Assembly: GCA_964036195.1 (NCBI GenBank)
Contig: OZ038456.1
Coordinates: forward strand, 8,804,001 to 8,868,000
Length of the DNA stretch: 64,000 nucleotides
Reading direction: 5' to 3'
DNA from: Sphaerolaimus hirsutus
Taxonomy: Eukaryota; Nematoda; Chromadorea; Monhysterida; Sphaerolaimidae
Part shown: piece by piece, positions 39,701 through 50,408 of the stretch
Numbering within the stretch: position 1 is the stretch's first letter
Layout: the number at the start of each line of letters is the position of its first letter
The notes under the pieces: model-generated
Told to the model about the DNA's origin: nothing
Seen by the model: only the letters and a program-made list of their open reading frames with translations
Databases searched by the model: none
Program-made: the position numbers and the translations under genes

Positions 39701-42700
39701 ATTTTTTTCGAGTAAACGTAAATATGTTTTATCAACTATGGTGCAAAATGTCAAAAGTCATGTAAAATCCCCGGTAAAATGGCAAACGTTAATAGGTACG
39801 TTTGACATTTTCCACGGCATTTTTAGGGGGGCTGAAACCGCGACCAGATGCACTGCACACCTCTGATTGTGATCTCTGATCTCAGAGCTCTGATCCCGAT
39901 TTAATGTAGACGATTTTGCATCCGCAGTAGCGTTGTTAAGATGCAAAGAAGTTGCATTGTTGCTACTAGAGTTGGGAAAATTATCGCGATCGCAGTTAGC
40001 AGTATCTTTTTGCTTATTTTCCTTTCGATGGTGCAGCGATTTGCTCCGCAGCACCGGTTTGAGAAGTCGCATTTGAATTTAGAATTTTTCTGATAAAATG
40101 AATTATTCGCTATAACATTTGGCAATTGGCCAAAAATTGGGTGACGTTTGAAAGTAGGTATAACAGGCTTTTAAGGTGTGTAGAAAGCTAGAAAATGATA
40201 TAAAAAATTGCGAGAAAAAAACAAGGTAAACTACCTAAAAATCTATGTAGGTACTTGGTCCGGCTGAAAAGTCCCCGGGCAGTGTTCGCCATTCGCGCAA
40301 GGGGTAAGCTACGGTCACATTAGATTAGTGATGGAAAAGCGCCATGGCGCTGGCGCTTGGCGCTAGCGCCAAAGCAAAAAGCGCCATGGCGCTTTTGGCG
40401 CTTGGCGCTAAAATGCTCTGGCGCCATTGGCGCTTGGCGCCGAGAACTGAGAAAGCGCCATGGCGCTTTTGGCGCTTGGCGCCATTTTCTGGTGGCGCTA
40501 TTGGCGCTTGGCGCCAGCATTTTCAATGGCGCCAAAAAAGCGCCAACCATAAGTATACAAAATCCAAAAAGAAGTCCAGTAAACAAGTGGACTTAACGAT
40601 TTCTTGCACCTGACAAATTTTTGTTCCCAAGCCCTGTTAAATTTGCATTTGATCACTGTGAGTACCCTAAAAACATCGAAATGTTGCATAGGTAGGTTGT
40701 CCAAAATTGCTCCTCATTTACTCCTCAGAATTGCTCCTAATTCCAGCTACCGTATATCCTCGAATAAGACCCCAGTGAGTTATCATTTCGTCAGTAAGTT
40801 TTGTAGGGGAAGTTACTCAAGGGGGTGTTATTCGAGTGGGTGTTATTCAAGGTGGGATTTTTTCAATTTACCCTCTCGGAATTTACCACCTCGTATTTAC
40901 CCCTTGAAATTCACCCAGGTGCGAGTGAGCTGGAGAAATACTACTCTCCCCTTGAGATGCACTCACCGAAAATGCATGTAAAATAAAATAAGTATGTAGC
41001 TTGTATAAAAAGGTTCTAACGTAACAATGTGGTTCTTTTTAACGTCTGTTCTGCATTGCCCGGGTCACAAACCGCAGCTTTAGTCATGTATGTTCCCTTT
41101 AGGCCGGATTAGAGCTCAGCGTCGATTCGACGTGAAATGATGACGTGAAATGACGTCGTGAAATTAATTACACGAGTGTGGATCATGCTACGGGTCTACA
41201 ATTTTCTAAGGATAATATATGAATCAATACCTTAATCGTGTCCAATACTGAGTGTTATCAGCCACAACTAGAGCGAATTGAAAATTCAATTTTTATCATT
41301 CCACGTCATCATCATTTCACGTCGAATCGACGCTGAGAATTCCCGCTTTACATACAATTAGGGGGGGGGGTATTTCGAGGGGGTGGGTAATAATTTCATA
41401 GTGTCCATTTGGGGGGGGGGGGTTATTTCGAGGGGGGTATTTCGAGGAAATACGGTAGCTGGAAAAAAATGCTCCGGGGGGGGGGCTGTTTGGGACATCG
41501 TGCTGCATAATAAGAACTGTTTTTACTTTGGCGCTGGCGCCATTGGCGCTTGGCGCTATAGCTTCCTGGCGCCGTTGGCGCTTGGCGCCGTGGTCCAGAA
41601 AAGCGCCATGGCGCTTTTGGCGCTTGGCGCTAAAACGCTCTGGCGCCATTGGCGCTTGGCGCCGTGGACCGGAAAAGCGCCATGGCGCTTTTGGCGCTTG
41701 GCGCTAAAAGCCTGGCGCTTTTTCCATCACTACATTAGATATCAGGTGTTTTGAGTTTTCACCCGAAATTTCACCCCTCTAGCTCCACCCGCTGCGGAAC
41801 TGTGGGGGGTTAGCAATTTCGGTCATTTTGTAGTGATGTACACATGGTGCTCTAGCTCAACGCTGCTTTAAGTTGTGATCATGAAACTTTGGCTAGTGTA
41901 AGCCATTAGTGTTGGCAATGTGCCAGTACTAACCAACATTAGCTATGATATCATAAGCCTAGTCCATATTGCCATTACTGTCACTACTCTCACTACCAAA
42001 TTCATCATTCTGCCTCTCCTTCTCAAAATAGCCCCCTTGGAGTCTACTCACTGCTGTTGAACACATGAAACATAGGGAAGTTTTATTCACATGATTCATT
42101 TACTGCACATTTCAAAACAACATTAAAATCACTGCAATACAACATGATCTCAGATGGTCACCAAAAACATCCATCACAGTTCCCACGTTTCATGCACATC
42201 ACCCTGATCTGCATATTAATTTTACCTTAATAGCAATGATGTTAATGAAAGTGTTGAATACTATCAGCACATTGCCAACACTGGTGGCTTACACTAGCCA
42301 AAGTTTCATGATCACAACTTAAAGCAGCGTTGAGCTAGAGCACCATTTGTACATCAGTACAAAATGACCGAAATTGTAACCCCCACAGTTCCGCAGTGGG
42401 TGGAGCTAGAGGGGTGAAAACTCAAAACACCTGATATATTAACCTGTCAAAATTTTATGACCGTAGCTTACCCCTAGCGCGAATGGCGAGCACTGCCCGG
42501 GGACTTTTCAGCCGGACCAAGTTCAAATACCTAAATATTAATACAGATAAAATTGTTTTTTTTAACAAGAAAAATGTTAAGTGAATTGGCAATTTTGAAA
42601 GTGAAAATGGGCAAATTTTGGCGGCGTGTATGGCGCAAATTCAACAATGAAATTATGAAGGTACTCCGATAAGAAAACAATCACAGCAAAAAATAGGTGT

Positions 42701-45700
42701 TTAAGTGCGCGGTGAAGCGTCGTGAAGTGTCACGTCGACGCTTCCCGACGCTTCACCAAGCTGCTCTGCACTTCCACACGCTTCACAAAATTTTGCGTGA
42801 AGATACTTCACGCTTTTAAATATGGTGCTGGCTCGCAAATGTATACGTGCGTGAAGCGTGTGGAAGGGCCAAGCAGCGTGAAGTGCCTTCCACATTTTTG
42901 GAAGCGTGTGAAGCGTTGGTGAAGCTAGGTGAAGCGTGTGGAAGACACTTCACCACAAATTTCAGGATTCTTGGTGAAGCGTGCTGAAGGGTGTGGAAGC
43001 GTGTGGAAGCGAGCCGCTTCACGCGCATCCAGCCCGCTTCCCGACGCATCACACACCCATTTTTTGCTGTGAATGTGTGCGCTTGCATAAAAAGATCCGT
43101 GAAAGGAATTGTTTGATAAATAATTGATGTACATTAGTATGCGTGAAAGTGTAAATTGGTATAATACTGCAAAATCCGACCGAAGGTCCAGAGCGTCCTC
43201 TGCTAGTATACCAAATACCTAGATACCTACCCACCTAATAGTACTCAAAAACTCGTCAGCCGCACTGATCTGAATGGTCTGTTCATTCCTTATAACCAAT
43301 TCCAGGTCGCTACCAGCGGTTTTCACTAGAAACAGCCGATATGTAGCTGTCAATTCATTCGTCGGCCCTGCGTGCGAAATTCATTGAGAATTTATACTTT
43401 CGGACACTTGGTAAATGTATTTACCGTAAACCATCGAATAAGCACCCCCCCCCCCTCTCGAATAACTACCCCATGTTAACTGAGTGAAGAAAGTGACTAC
43501 TCGCCGGTCAGAAGGTCTGAGGAAGGACTAAATAAATCCCCCGGGCATTCATTTGGGTATATACGGTAGTACGTCACATGGTTTACAGTGTGGCCCATTG
43601 AGAATTGATGCTTGCGGGGAAAAATTTGGAGCGGAAACGGGATATCGGGCAAAAGTGTAAATATCAACAGAAATATTTACCTAAGAAGAACCATTGTAAT
43701 ACAAAAAGGCGGAGTTCCTTGCTGAGATCACATAAATATCCGTTCACATAAATAAATATTCTCCAAGATCACCGTATTTCTTCTAATAAAATGTCATTCC
43801 TTAAAATAGAAGGACACCCGCAATAGAATGTCACGTTTTGGCACATTTTTTCAGTCACGAAGAAAAGAACGGCAGAAAGAAAAGTCGCATTGGAGAGTTC
43901 CAAAACACCAAAATAAGAAAAAATGAATATGCCTAACCATTCAAATACTATTCACATTAAATTTTTAAATTGATGCTCTGATATTAATCGACATTGCTCA
44001 ACTTCCATAAAAAAAATTATTTTCAAATGAAAAATACGTGAAAATATAAAATGGCAACCCCAAATATAACGACACCGCCATCTCGGTGCAGAAATTCATA
44101 TAATACGCAAGTCCGCGTGCACAATGCATTGCACAACACAAAGTGGTGCAATATTCGCCAGATATCTTGCAGAGCAATGCATTTTTAATGAAGTGCCCAC
44201 TTTTCTTTGGGTGTTGACGATTATCTCGCAAAATGCAGAGATGGGTTGCCAGCAAATGGAAGTGTTGATCTCGTGGTGAAGCGAGAATAAAATTGATGTG
44301 AGCGGAAAAATGCATTTGGTATTACTTTAATGGTGGTGGGTTTTGTAAAAATCTGTCGGTTTAGATGCAATGCAATGCGATTTATTTAATGTTAATCATT
44401 CTTTCAAATTCAGCCTTACACACGCATACATCATATACATATAAAAAGAGTGCAAAAATTGCACTGCCGCAAGCGGGAATCGAACCCGCGCCTCTCGTTT
44501 AGAACACGAGCGCCGTAACCGCTGGACTCCATCTGGGCCGCTTGGCTCTACTAGTAATAACTATAATTGGCTTAGATGCCGCAATTTTCAGTTTCAGGCG
44601 ATTTCAGAAGAAAAAAATAGCAAAAATAAAAAAATTAAAAAAATAAAACAAAAATAAACGTACCGGCGACATAACAGAACCGAAAGGCGAGACACCTGTG
44701 TATTCTGCGATCAGTCCTCAAAGACGCCACTTTCAGTTTGCATCGAAATCTCTGCCCGTTGATAGTGTCCACTATGAACTCGCCCGCGTCCACATGAAAA
44801 AAGGTATTTGAAATCAAATTAATGGGCCTACACGCACTGGTCCACCCACAACTATTTACCGTATTACCTCGAATTAACCCCCTCTCCTTGAATATACCCC
44901 CCCTCGAAATAATCCTAGGTCTGAGCGAGCTGAGAAAAATATGAAGTCCACTCGAAATAAACACTTATCATTGATGCATTTTTGCTGTTGGAGTATGCAG
45001 AAGTTTAAAATTATTCTGGCGAAATAAAAGAGCCCCCTCAAATAAGCCCCCTCGAATTAACCCCCCACTCAACATTTGCTGCCGAAATAATACACCCCAT
45101 GGGGGTAGTTGACAAAGTTGACAAGAAAATCGTTGAAAAAAATTGAATGGCAGCCTTTAAGTCCAATATGAAGAATAGCAGCTAAAAAAAATTTGACAAA
45201 AAAATTGGCTGACGCCTTTCAATTCGAATAGATACGGTAACTAAACGATGCACCACCAAACCTCAATCTCCACAGCCAATCTGTCGACATTTTCCACTTC
45301 GAAAATCTTTCTCAAAGGTCTGGTGTCGCCGGCGCCGCAATTTTCCGCCCACGATGACGTCATTATATAAAATCCCCGCGTGGGATTTTCCACCGATTTT
45401 GTCAACTCGGGGTCGCCGAAAATGTAATTTTGCGTAGATTTTGGATCGTTTAAATTGACCGTATGAAAATTAGTTACATTCGGGTCGGTCACAACTCTTT
45501 TAGATTCTCTGTAATAATTGTCGTCTTTCTCAAGCTGGCGCCAGTCCCAGACCCTGTCAAATGTCATGTAAAATGTTAAATGTCATACAAAGTGTCTAAA
45601 GTCATGTAAAATGCACTGTAAAATGTTAAATTAAATACAAATTGTCTAAAGTACTGTAAAATGTCATGAAAAATGTCAGACAGTCTGCAAAAATTTACTT

Positions 45701-48700
45701 TATTTTTGACACTTTGACATTTGACATTTGCATGACATTTGACATTTCACAGGGCTTTTTACATGACTTCTCACACTGAGAATGACATTTGACATTATAC
45801 AGGACATTTTACAGGGTCTGGGAAAGACACCTGAAACGGGCGATTATTATCGACACTGATCAAAAAGTTCCGCCTGGGGGCACTCCCAGACCCTGTAAAA
45901 GACCATGTAAAGTGTCAAAGACACTGTAAAATGTCATGTGTCATGTCAAAATGTAAGATTTGGATACCAAAACATAAGATTTAGATACGATAAAATAAGA
46001 TTTGGATAAGATAAGATAAGACACTTTACAGGGTCTTTTGCATGACATTTGACACTTTAAAGGGTCTTTTACATAACACCAGACATTTTACAGTGCCTTT
46101 TACATGACACATGACACTTTACAGGGTCTTTGCCACTGCACAGGGTCTTCTACAGGGTCCGGGAGTGGCACCTGGCCGGGAGCCAATCTGCGCACAGCCT
46201 CGTCCGCTCGCGCAGTTCGCTCAGCGCGTCTTGACGCAAATGCTGCCGCGACGCGCTCGCGAAGCAGCGAATCGTGCCGTCGGCGGCGCGACTGCACAGT
46301 GCAGTCGTGCAGTCGGGCTCATTAATGGCTGATGAAGGGGCGGCCGCACGGTGTGTGTGGCGGATTGGGGGGGGGGTGGCACCCCCCCCCCAACATGAAA
46401 TGTTGGGCTGGCGTCATGTCGTGTAGGCATTTACCGTAATTTTTCGAAATACACCCCCCTTGAATTGACCCCCCCACCCCACTCGAAACACCCCCAGATG
46501 TTTTTGTGCTGAGAAAAAAATACTCTCGTTGAAATACCCCCCCCCGTCTGGAATAAGGTTCATCATGTATGCAATGTACATGATGTATTTATTGCCGCCA
46601 ATATTCATCGCAGCTTCACATGTTTACATACAACGTAAATAGTAACCTCGTTTGAGTATCCATCTACGTTTTTACGTCGAAATGTATCGCGTTTTATCAC
46701 GTTTATTACACGTTTTGGGTACCTATTTAAAAGCCCATCTTTATTATGACCCGCCTCGCAAATTTCTGGGGAAATGATACCCCCGTCGAATAAGCGCCCC
46801 CTCAAAATTTGCACTCTGAAATTAACCCCCTGGGGATATTTTGAGTAAATAGGGTATCTACGTCTACACGTACACTCCGCGACCGAATGCTATGCATTTT
46901 TCTGAACGAAACACTCCACCATGACGTCATCGTTAGTAAAATTACAGTTGTTTCCAAAAACAAGAAAACAACATGATTTAAGGCACGAAACATATGTTGG
47001 TTGTACTCGACTCCGCCTTTTGTCTTAAAAAAAACTTTTTATCTTTTTGTGAAAGTGCGGGCATATGCATGTTCGGTGGACTTGACACTCTGGACTCGCA
47101 CTGATTTGCGTCTCGTGTTGGAATTGTGCCAATTAGATAAAAGCATAGGATTTTTCTTAAAATTGAAAAAGTCGTTGTCGTGAATACTGTCATTATGTCA
47201 ATGTATAATGTCATACAGCAATGAATTTTTAAAAAAATTTTATGATAATTGCACGCGCTAAATATCGTTGGCACGCTTCCAACGTCACCACGCGTGCAAG
47301 GTGAAAAGTGATCCGAATATAATATGTGTCACATGGATGCGTTTGCAGGTAAGACAATGATTCATAGCCGAATGTAAGTAAACCGTTGTGTCCGCTGGAG
47401 TATAATAAAAAATAAAACAATCACGTTGACAACCAACGCGCACAATTTCTGCGCTCAGCCGTTTGTCTGGCGCCTTACGCGCGCTTTATAAGGTTCAATT
47501 CAATTCAGATGAAGGCGTCAGTTCGCAACCATTCAAAGTGCCAAATCACATCGCCACACGCCTGCATTAACTAAATTGTTGGCACACTGCCCAGTATTGG
47601 ATATTGTTACGGTGGGGAGGCTTCTCTTTTTAACCGGTCTCCCCGGCGAATGACGATCCGTGAATTTCTCCGTATCTGCCAGGGGACATAGGCGCGCCTG
47701 TGTGGGTGGGTATAATATTTATGTACTGTTTTACAGGGGTATGCTTGAATAGACCCCCCCCTGTATGAGCTACGTTGCGTGGTTTGTATTGTAGAATTGC
47801 GCAGTTTAGAATTTTGTGCTAGCGACATAGTGCCACAGCAAAAAGGCACTAAGGAGCAAGAGCGCCATGGCACTGTTTTCTTTGACGCTAGCACCAAATT
47901 ATAAATTTTCAGTGCGCAAATTGTCAACCTGGGGGCAGTCCCAAGCCCTGTAAAGTGTAAAGTAAAGTGTCAAATGTAAAGTCAAATGCAAAGTCAAATG
48001 TCAAAAGTAAAGTCAAATGTCAAATGTAAAGTAAAGTGTCAAATGCAAATTTAAATGCAAAGTCAAAAGTCAATTGTCATGCAAAGTGTCAAATGTAAAG
48101 TAAAGTGTAAAGTAAAGTGTCAATTGTGTACCCAAATCTTATTTTTCTTATCCAAATCTTATGTTTTTGTATCCAAATCTTATGTCGAAAAATAAGATTT
48201 GGATACGAAAACACAATATTTGGATACGAAAAATAAGATTTGGATACACAATTAACACTTTACTTTACATTTGACACTTTACTTTACACTTTATGTTACA
48301 TTTGACACTTTACTTTTTACATTTGACTTTGCATTTGACCTTACATTTGACACTTTACTTTACACTTTACAGGGCTTGGGATTGCCACCAGTGTGCCGCC
48401 TGTCAAAGATGAAAAGTAACCTAACGCTATTTTATGTACTAGGTAAATATTAAGTAAGTACATACCGTATTTCTTCTAATAGAACGTCATACCTCCAAAA
48501 GAATGGCAGCCTCGAATTGAACGGCAGTCTCCAATAAAATGGCAGGTAGAAATTACGCTGGAAGTGTGCCAAAACACGAAATATAAAAATAGATGGTGAT
48601 AACATTCAAAATATTGAAATATTGATGTTAAATGTCATATTGATGCTCAAATAATTAAATGTTGCTCGAGTTTCATTAAAAATAAAAATGTGGTCGAATG

Positions 48701-49291
48701 AAAAATGTTCAATAAAGTCGGTGAAGAATAAGAAAGGCGCCCCCAATAGATCTGCAGGGAAAAAATTGATAGAAAAAAATAGAATGACACTCTTCTATTA
48801 TAATAAATACGGTATGTAAATAGCACAAAAAAGTAACCCCCAGAGAAAAAAACACGACCTGCGCAAGCGCCAGCTGCTGTCTAGCTTTGACGCCAAAATC
48901 CTTCACAACTTTTTCAGCTTCATCGACGACACTCTCCTCGACCTGGAGCCAATTCCTCACTTTGTCAAGTGATACGAAAGTGGTAAGTTGTGATAAGGTC
49001 ACTTTTAAGTGATGCTAGGGTTAGGGATGGGAAAAGATAAAATGTACGTATTGCTGCTGCACACCCTAGTTTATTGCCAGTAAACTTAACATTTAGCGAT
49101 CTCATAAATTCAACAATAAATCGTAAAAAAGTACCTGTTCCGCCCTTTTTCTACAGCAGCATATCACTTTCCACCAACTTTCACTGTCACTTTGTTTCAA
49201 AGTGGCCAAACTTCCAAACGCAGTCGATGATCTCGGCGATGTTGATGCCGTTGTTGTACAGGTTGGCGCGCAGCTCGGACAAAATATCGGG
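36750..49291 (-). CDS. Unrecognised multi-exon gene, cysteine-containing protein
   Basis: Minus-strand exons with matching phases: 49291-49220, 48942-48859, 46317-46172, 45873-45831, 45534-45262, 44778-44664, 43367-43235, 38402-37077 (interrupted) and 36880 to about 36771 or 36750. Readable stretches include SELRANLYNNGINIAEIIDC, EEAEKVV-like coiled helix, LCADWLPARRNFLISVDNN, NPTRGFYIMTSSWAENCGAG, FRCKLKVASLRTDRR and NELTATYRLFLVKTAGSD. I do not recognise the family. The first two exons could belong to a separate upstream gene; the acceptor of the third (GAG at 46318-46320) is weak. The last exon (RFTSDDLVYMWYNGLQSV) resembles a Cys-loop receptor segment and overlaps a tRNA-like sequence, so its membership is uncertain. 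Neither start nor stop was found. Exon 38402-37077 carries an hAT-like insertion that breaks the frame. Confidence 0.55.
37199..38331 (+). mobile_element. hAT-like MITE, TAGTGATG/GGCACC family, inside a coding exon
   Basis: Ends TAGTGATGTTAAAGGCACC and TGTGCCTTTACATCACTA; exact 8-bp duplication GCACCGAG at 37191-37198 and 38332-38339. 1133 bp. Its core is partly replaced (about 37440-37817) by a different sequence starting CCGGCGAGGGGGG and ending CTGGATACGGCCCTG, with GGGGGCTGCAGCCCCC-type ends and a GGCGCC block, probably a second insertion with a deletion. Confidence 0.95.
38641..38943. mobile_element. TA-flanked MITE, diverged copy
   Basis: Starts TACCGTATATACTCGAATAAT and ends TTATTCGAGTATACACAGTA. 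C runs near the left end. It lies in an intron of the unrecognised minus-strand gene. Confidence 0.7.
39113..39557. mobile_element. TA-flanked MITE, CCTCGAA/G-run family
   Basis: Starts TACCGTATTACCTCGAATTA and ends TTCGAGGTAATACGGTA. Very close to the copy at 31864-32286 throughout. Confidence 0.85.
39850..40081 (-). other. Possible coding exon, unassigned
   Basis: A good acceptor (TTCATTTTATCAG, minus strand) opens a frame with CDFSNRCCGANRCTIERK followed by a hydrophobic stretch (ILLTAIAIIFPTLVATMQLL) and a TAA stop; another frame here is also open. It could be the membrane-anchored tail of a small protein, but it lies in an intron whose flanking exons join in phase without it. Confidence 0.25.
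40326..41732. mobile_element. hAT-like MITE, TAGTGATGG/GGCGCT family
   Basis: Ends TAGTGATGGAAAAGCGCC and GGCGCTTTTTCCATCACTA; exact 8-bp duplication CATTAGAT at 40318-40325 and 41733-41740. Both ends carry arrays of TGGCGCTTGGCGCCAT units. A TA-flanked element (40748-41457) is nested in its core. Confidence 0.95.
40748..41457. mobile_element. TA-flanked MITE nested in the hAT-like element
   Basis: Starts TACCGTATATCCTCGAATAAG and ends TTCGAGGAAATACGGTA; the two halves differ. A further inverted repeat at about 41102-41349 lies inside (GGCCGGATTAGAGCTCAGCG against CGCTGAGAATTCCCGC, with CGTCATTTCACGTCG blocks), related to the one at 57238-57664. Confidence 0.75.
42681..43074. mobile_element. 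Inverted-repeat element with CACAGCAAAAAATNGGTGT ends
   Basis: Ends CACAGCAAAAAATAGGTGT and ACACCCATTTTTTGCTGTG, with many GCGTGTGGAAGCGTG / CTTCACACGCTTC repeats inside. Its relative is at about 23024-23318. Open frames are repeat translations. Confidence 0.75.
43422..43568. mobile_element. Short TA-flanked MITE
   Basis: Starts TACCGTAAACCATCGAATAAG and ends TGGGTATATACGGTA, with a C run near the left end. A one-ended TTCTAATAGAAC relative starts at about 43771. Confidence 0.65.
44465..44539 (-). tRNA. tRNA-Arg (TCT)-like gene, possibly a pseudogene
   Basis: On the minus strand: anticodon arm CTCGT-GTTCTAA-ACGAG (perfect 5-bp stem, anticodon TCT), variable loop AGGC, T-arm GCGGG-TTCGATT-CCCGC (perfect), and D-arm GTCC-AGCGGTTA-CGGC. 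The acceptor stem pairs poorly (5' GGCCCAG against 3' TTGCGGC, 5 of 7 pairs at best). No intron. The acceptor mismatches suggest decay or a tRNA-derived repeat. Confidence 0.6.
44857..45239. mobile_element. TA-flanked MITE, diverged CCTCGAA copy
   Basis: Starts TACCGTATTACCTCGAATTA and ends TTCGAATAGATACGGTA. It fills most of the intron between exons 45534-45262 and 44778-44664 of the unrecognised gene; the stop of the upstream open frame is contributed by its end. Confidence 0.7.
45535..45830 (-). mobile_element. Introner-like element, family 1: exact intron (296 bp)
   Basis: On the minus strand the upstream exon ends ...CCGTTTCAG; the intron begins GTGTCTTTCCCAGACCCTG and ends CAGGGTCTGGGACTGGCGCCAG; the next exon begins CTTGAGAAAG in phase 0. 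The ends are inverted repeats (CCCAGACCCTG / CAGGGTCTGGG) and the interior is TGTCAAATGTCATG-type inverted sequence. Element ends and splice sites coincide. Confidence 0.85.
45874..46171 (-). mobile_element. Introner-like element, family 1: exact intron (298 bp)
   Basis: On the minus strand the upstream exon ends ...CCCGGCCAG; the intron begins GTGCCACTCCCGGACCCTG and ends CAGGGTCTGGGAGTGCCCCCAG; the next exon (43 nt) begins GCGGAACTT, with matching phase. The loop carries AAGATTTGGATAC repeats also found in the copy at 47929-48391. Confidence 0.85.
46432..46858. mobile_element. TA-flanked CCGTAAT-end element, decayed
   Basis: Starts TACCGTAATTTTTCGAAATA and ends near GAGTAAATAGGGTA, with C runs and an ATGTACATGATGTA core as in the CCTCGAA/G-run family. 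Intronic in the unrecognised gene. Confidence 0.6.
47929..48391. mobile_element. Family 1 introner-like element, not shown to be an intron
   Basis: Ends CTGGGGGCAGTCCCAAGCCCTG and CAGGGCTTGGGATTGCCACCAG, perfectly placed inverted repeats, with TAAAGTGTCAAATG and TTGGATAC repeats inside. On the minus strand it would begin GTGGCAATCC and end CCCCCAG, but no reading frame is seen on its flanks. It lies within a longer intron of the unrecognised gene. Confidence 0.75.
48463..48814. mobile_element. TA-flanked MITE, TTCTAATAGAAC family
   Basis: Starts TACCGTATTTCTTCTAATAG and ends TTCTATTATAATAAATACGGTA. Interior includes AATAGAACG units and an A/T-rich core shared with 43771-43990 and 52600-52775. 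Confidence 0.75.
48943..49219 (-). mobile_element. Introner-like element, family 2, diverged: probable exact intron (277 bp)
   Basis: On the minus strand it ends CAAAGTGAGGAATTGGCTCCAG, like the family 2 intron of nephrocystin; its start GTTTGGAAGTTTGGCCACTTTG matches the inverted end less well. Exons on both sides read in phase 0 (NNGINIAEIIDC then VEESVVDEAEKVV). The donor (TGC|GTTTGG) is weak. Confidence 0.6.
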
Positions 49292-49625
49292 CTGTTTTCA
49301 GCGGGGTCGACATTTAATTTCGAGATTGATATGTGGATTTAGTCTCTGAAGGACCGGTTTAGCAGATGTTACCCTAAGCTTCTAATAAAATGCGAAACAA
49401 TTTTTTTGGCGGCATATTCATTTCGACGGGTACAGATGTGTTCTTTTGCTGGTGCATTCATTCATTGACGTAGGCAACTTTTCAGCCACTTCCATTCATG
49501 CATTTTTGATCAATTCGGTGCCATTCAGTTTCAGCCCAAAGTGCCACAAAACTATGTAGAATACCACCTTTAACTTTCACAGTGTACTTTTGACTTCCTT
49601 CAAAATGCATAGGAGGCATGCAGTA

Positions 49626-50214
49626 TAACGATGGCAAGCCATTTGAAAAAAGTGTTTAAGTTGTAAGTGTTTTTTTCTGAAATTACTTTTCGAAATTTTT
49701 GAAAAGTTAGCTTTAGTTTGCGCAATTTTGGTATACTTTTTGAATCTTTGAATTTTTTCATCTACCGTATTTCCTCGAATTACCCCCCGGGGGTTTATTT
49801 TTACAGAGTGAAAATTTTGAGAGAAAAACGTGAAAAATGCAACATTAACCACCATTTATAAGTTTTTACAGCCTTATATAAGGATGTAGATGGTATAAAC
49901 GATGTTCTAACGTAACACAGTAAGTGTTTTGAACGTCTGTTATGCATTTCCCGGACCACAAATTCATAGTGCCCATTTTGAGGGGGGTATTTCGAGGGGG
50001 GTATTTCGAGGAAATACGGTAGGTACATTATCACATTTTCGAAGCTGAATTTTGAATAGGTACATACACCCTTGTCTTGTGGCCTTCAAAACTGTCAAAT
50101 TTCCAATAAAAAATACCAGTAAGAAACGAATTCACACGCTTTTTCTAGTGGTGAAATAAAAATTCCTCAATTTAAAAAATTCGATTTTTTTCCAATTTTT
50201 CTTTGCCATCTTCA
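49626..50214. mobile_element. hAT-like MITE, GATGGCAAA-end family, copy 3, with nested TA element
   Basis: Ends TAACGATGGCAAGCC and TTTGCCATCTTCA; exact 8-bp duplication ATGCAGTA at 49618-49625 and 50215-50222. A CCTCGAA element (49763-50021) is nested inside. Confidence 0.9.
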
Positions 50215-50408
50215 ATGCAGTACACTGCTTAGTGAACTCGACAATTGTCGGGATGATTTCCAACTTTCGAAGGGGGGGGGGGGGTTGGCAAAATTGAATT
50301 TACGTTCGGACGCGGTTTGAGAAAACAGCCAATTCGCATGGAATATGGTACGGGTACATAACTTCCACTTTGAGCTACTGCACTGGCGGGAAATTGTTTA
50401 GCCCGATA

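Larger units (their letters stand above)
40254..42521. mobile_element. Long inverted-repeat element split by a nested hAT-like element
   Basis: Outer arms: CTTGGTCCGGCTGAAAAGTC at 40254 pairs with GACTTTTCAGCCGGACCAAG ending at 42521; the arms continue as GTAAGCTACGGTCA / TGACCGTAGCTTAC, then GTTCCGC, AGCTCAACGCTGCTTTAA and TTACACTAGCCAAAG blocks in both, about 300 bp per arm. The left arm is interrupted at CATTAGAT by the element at 40326-41732. No coding potential seen. Confidence 0.85.

Noticed and set aside
42701..43134. Several short frames rich in HASRF and similar
   Set aside because: Translations of GCGTGTGGAAGC repeats in the CACAGCAAAAA-end element.
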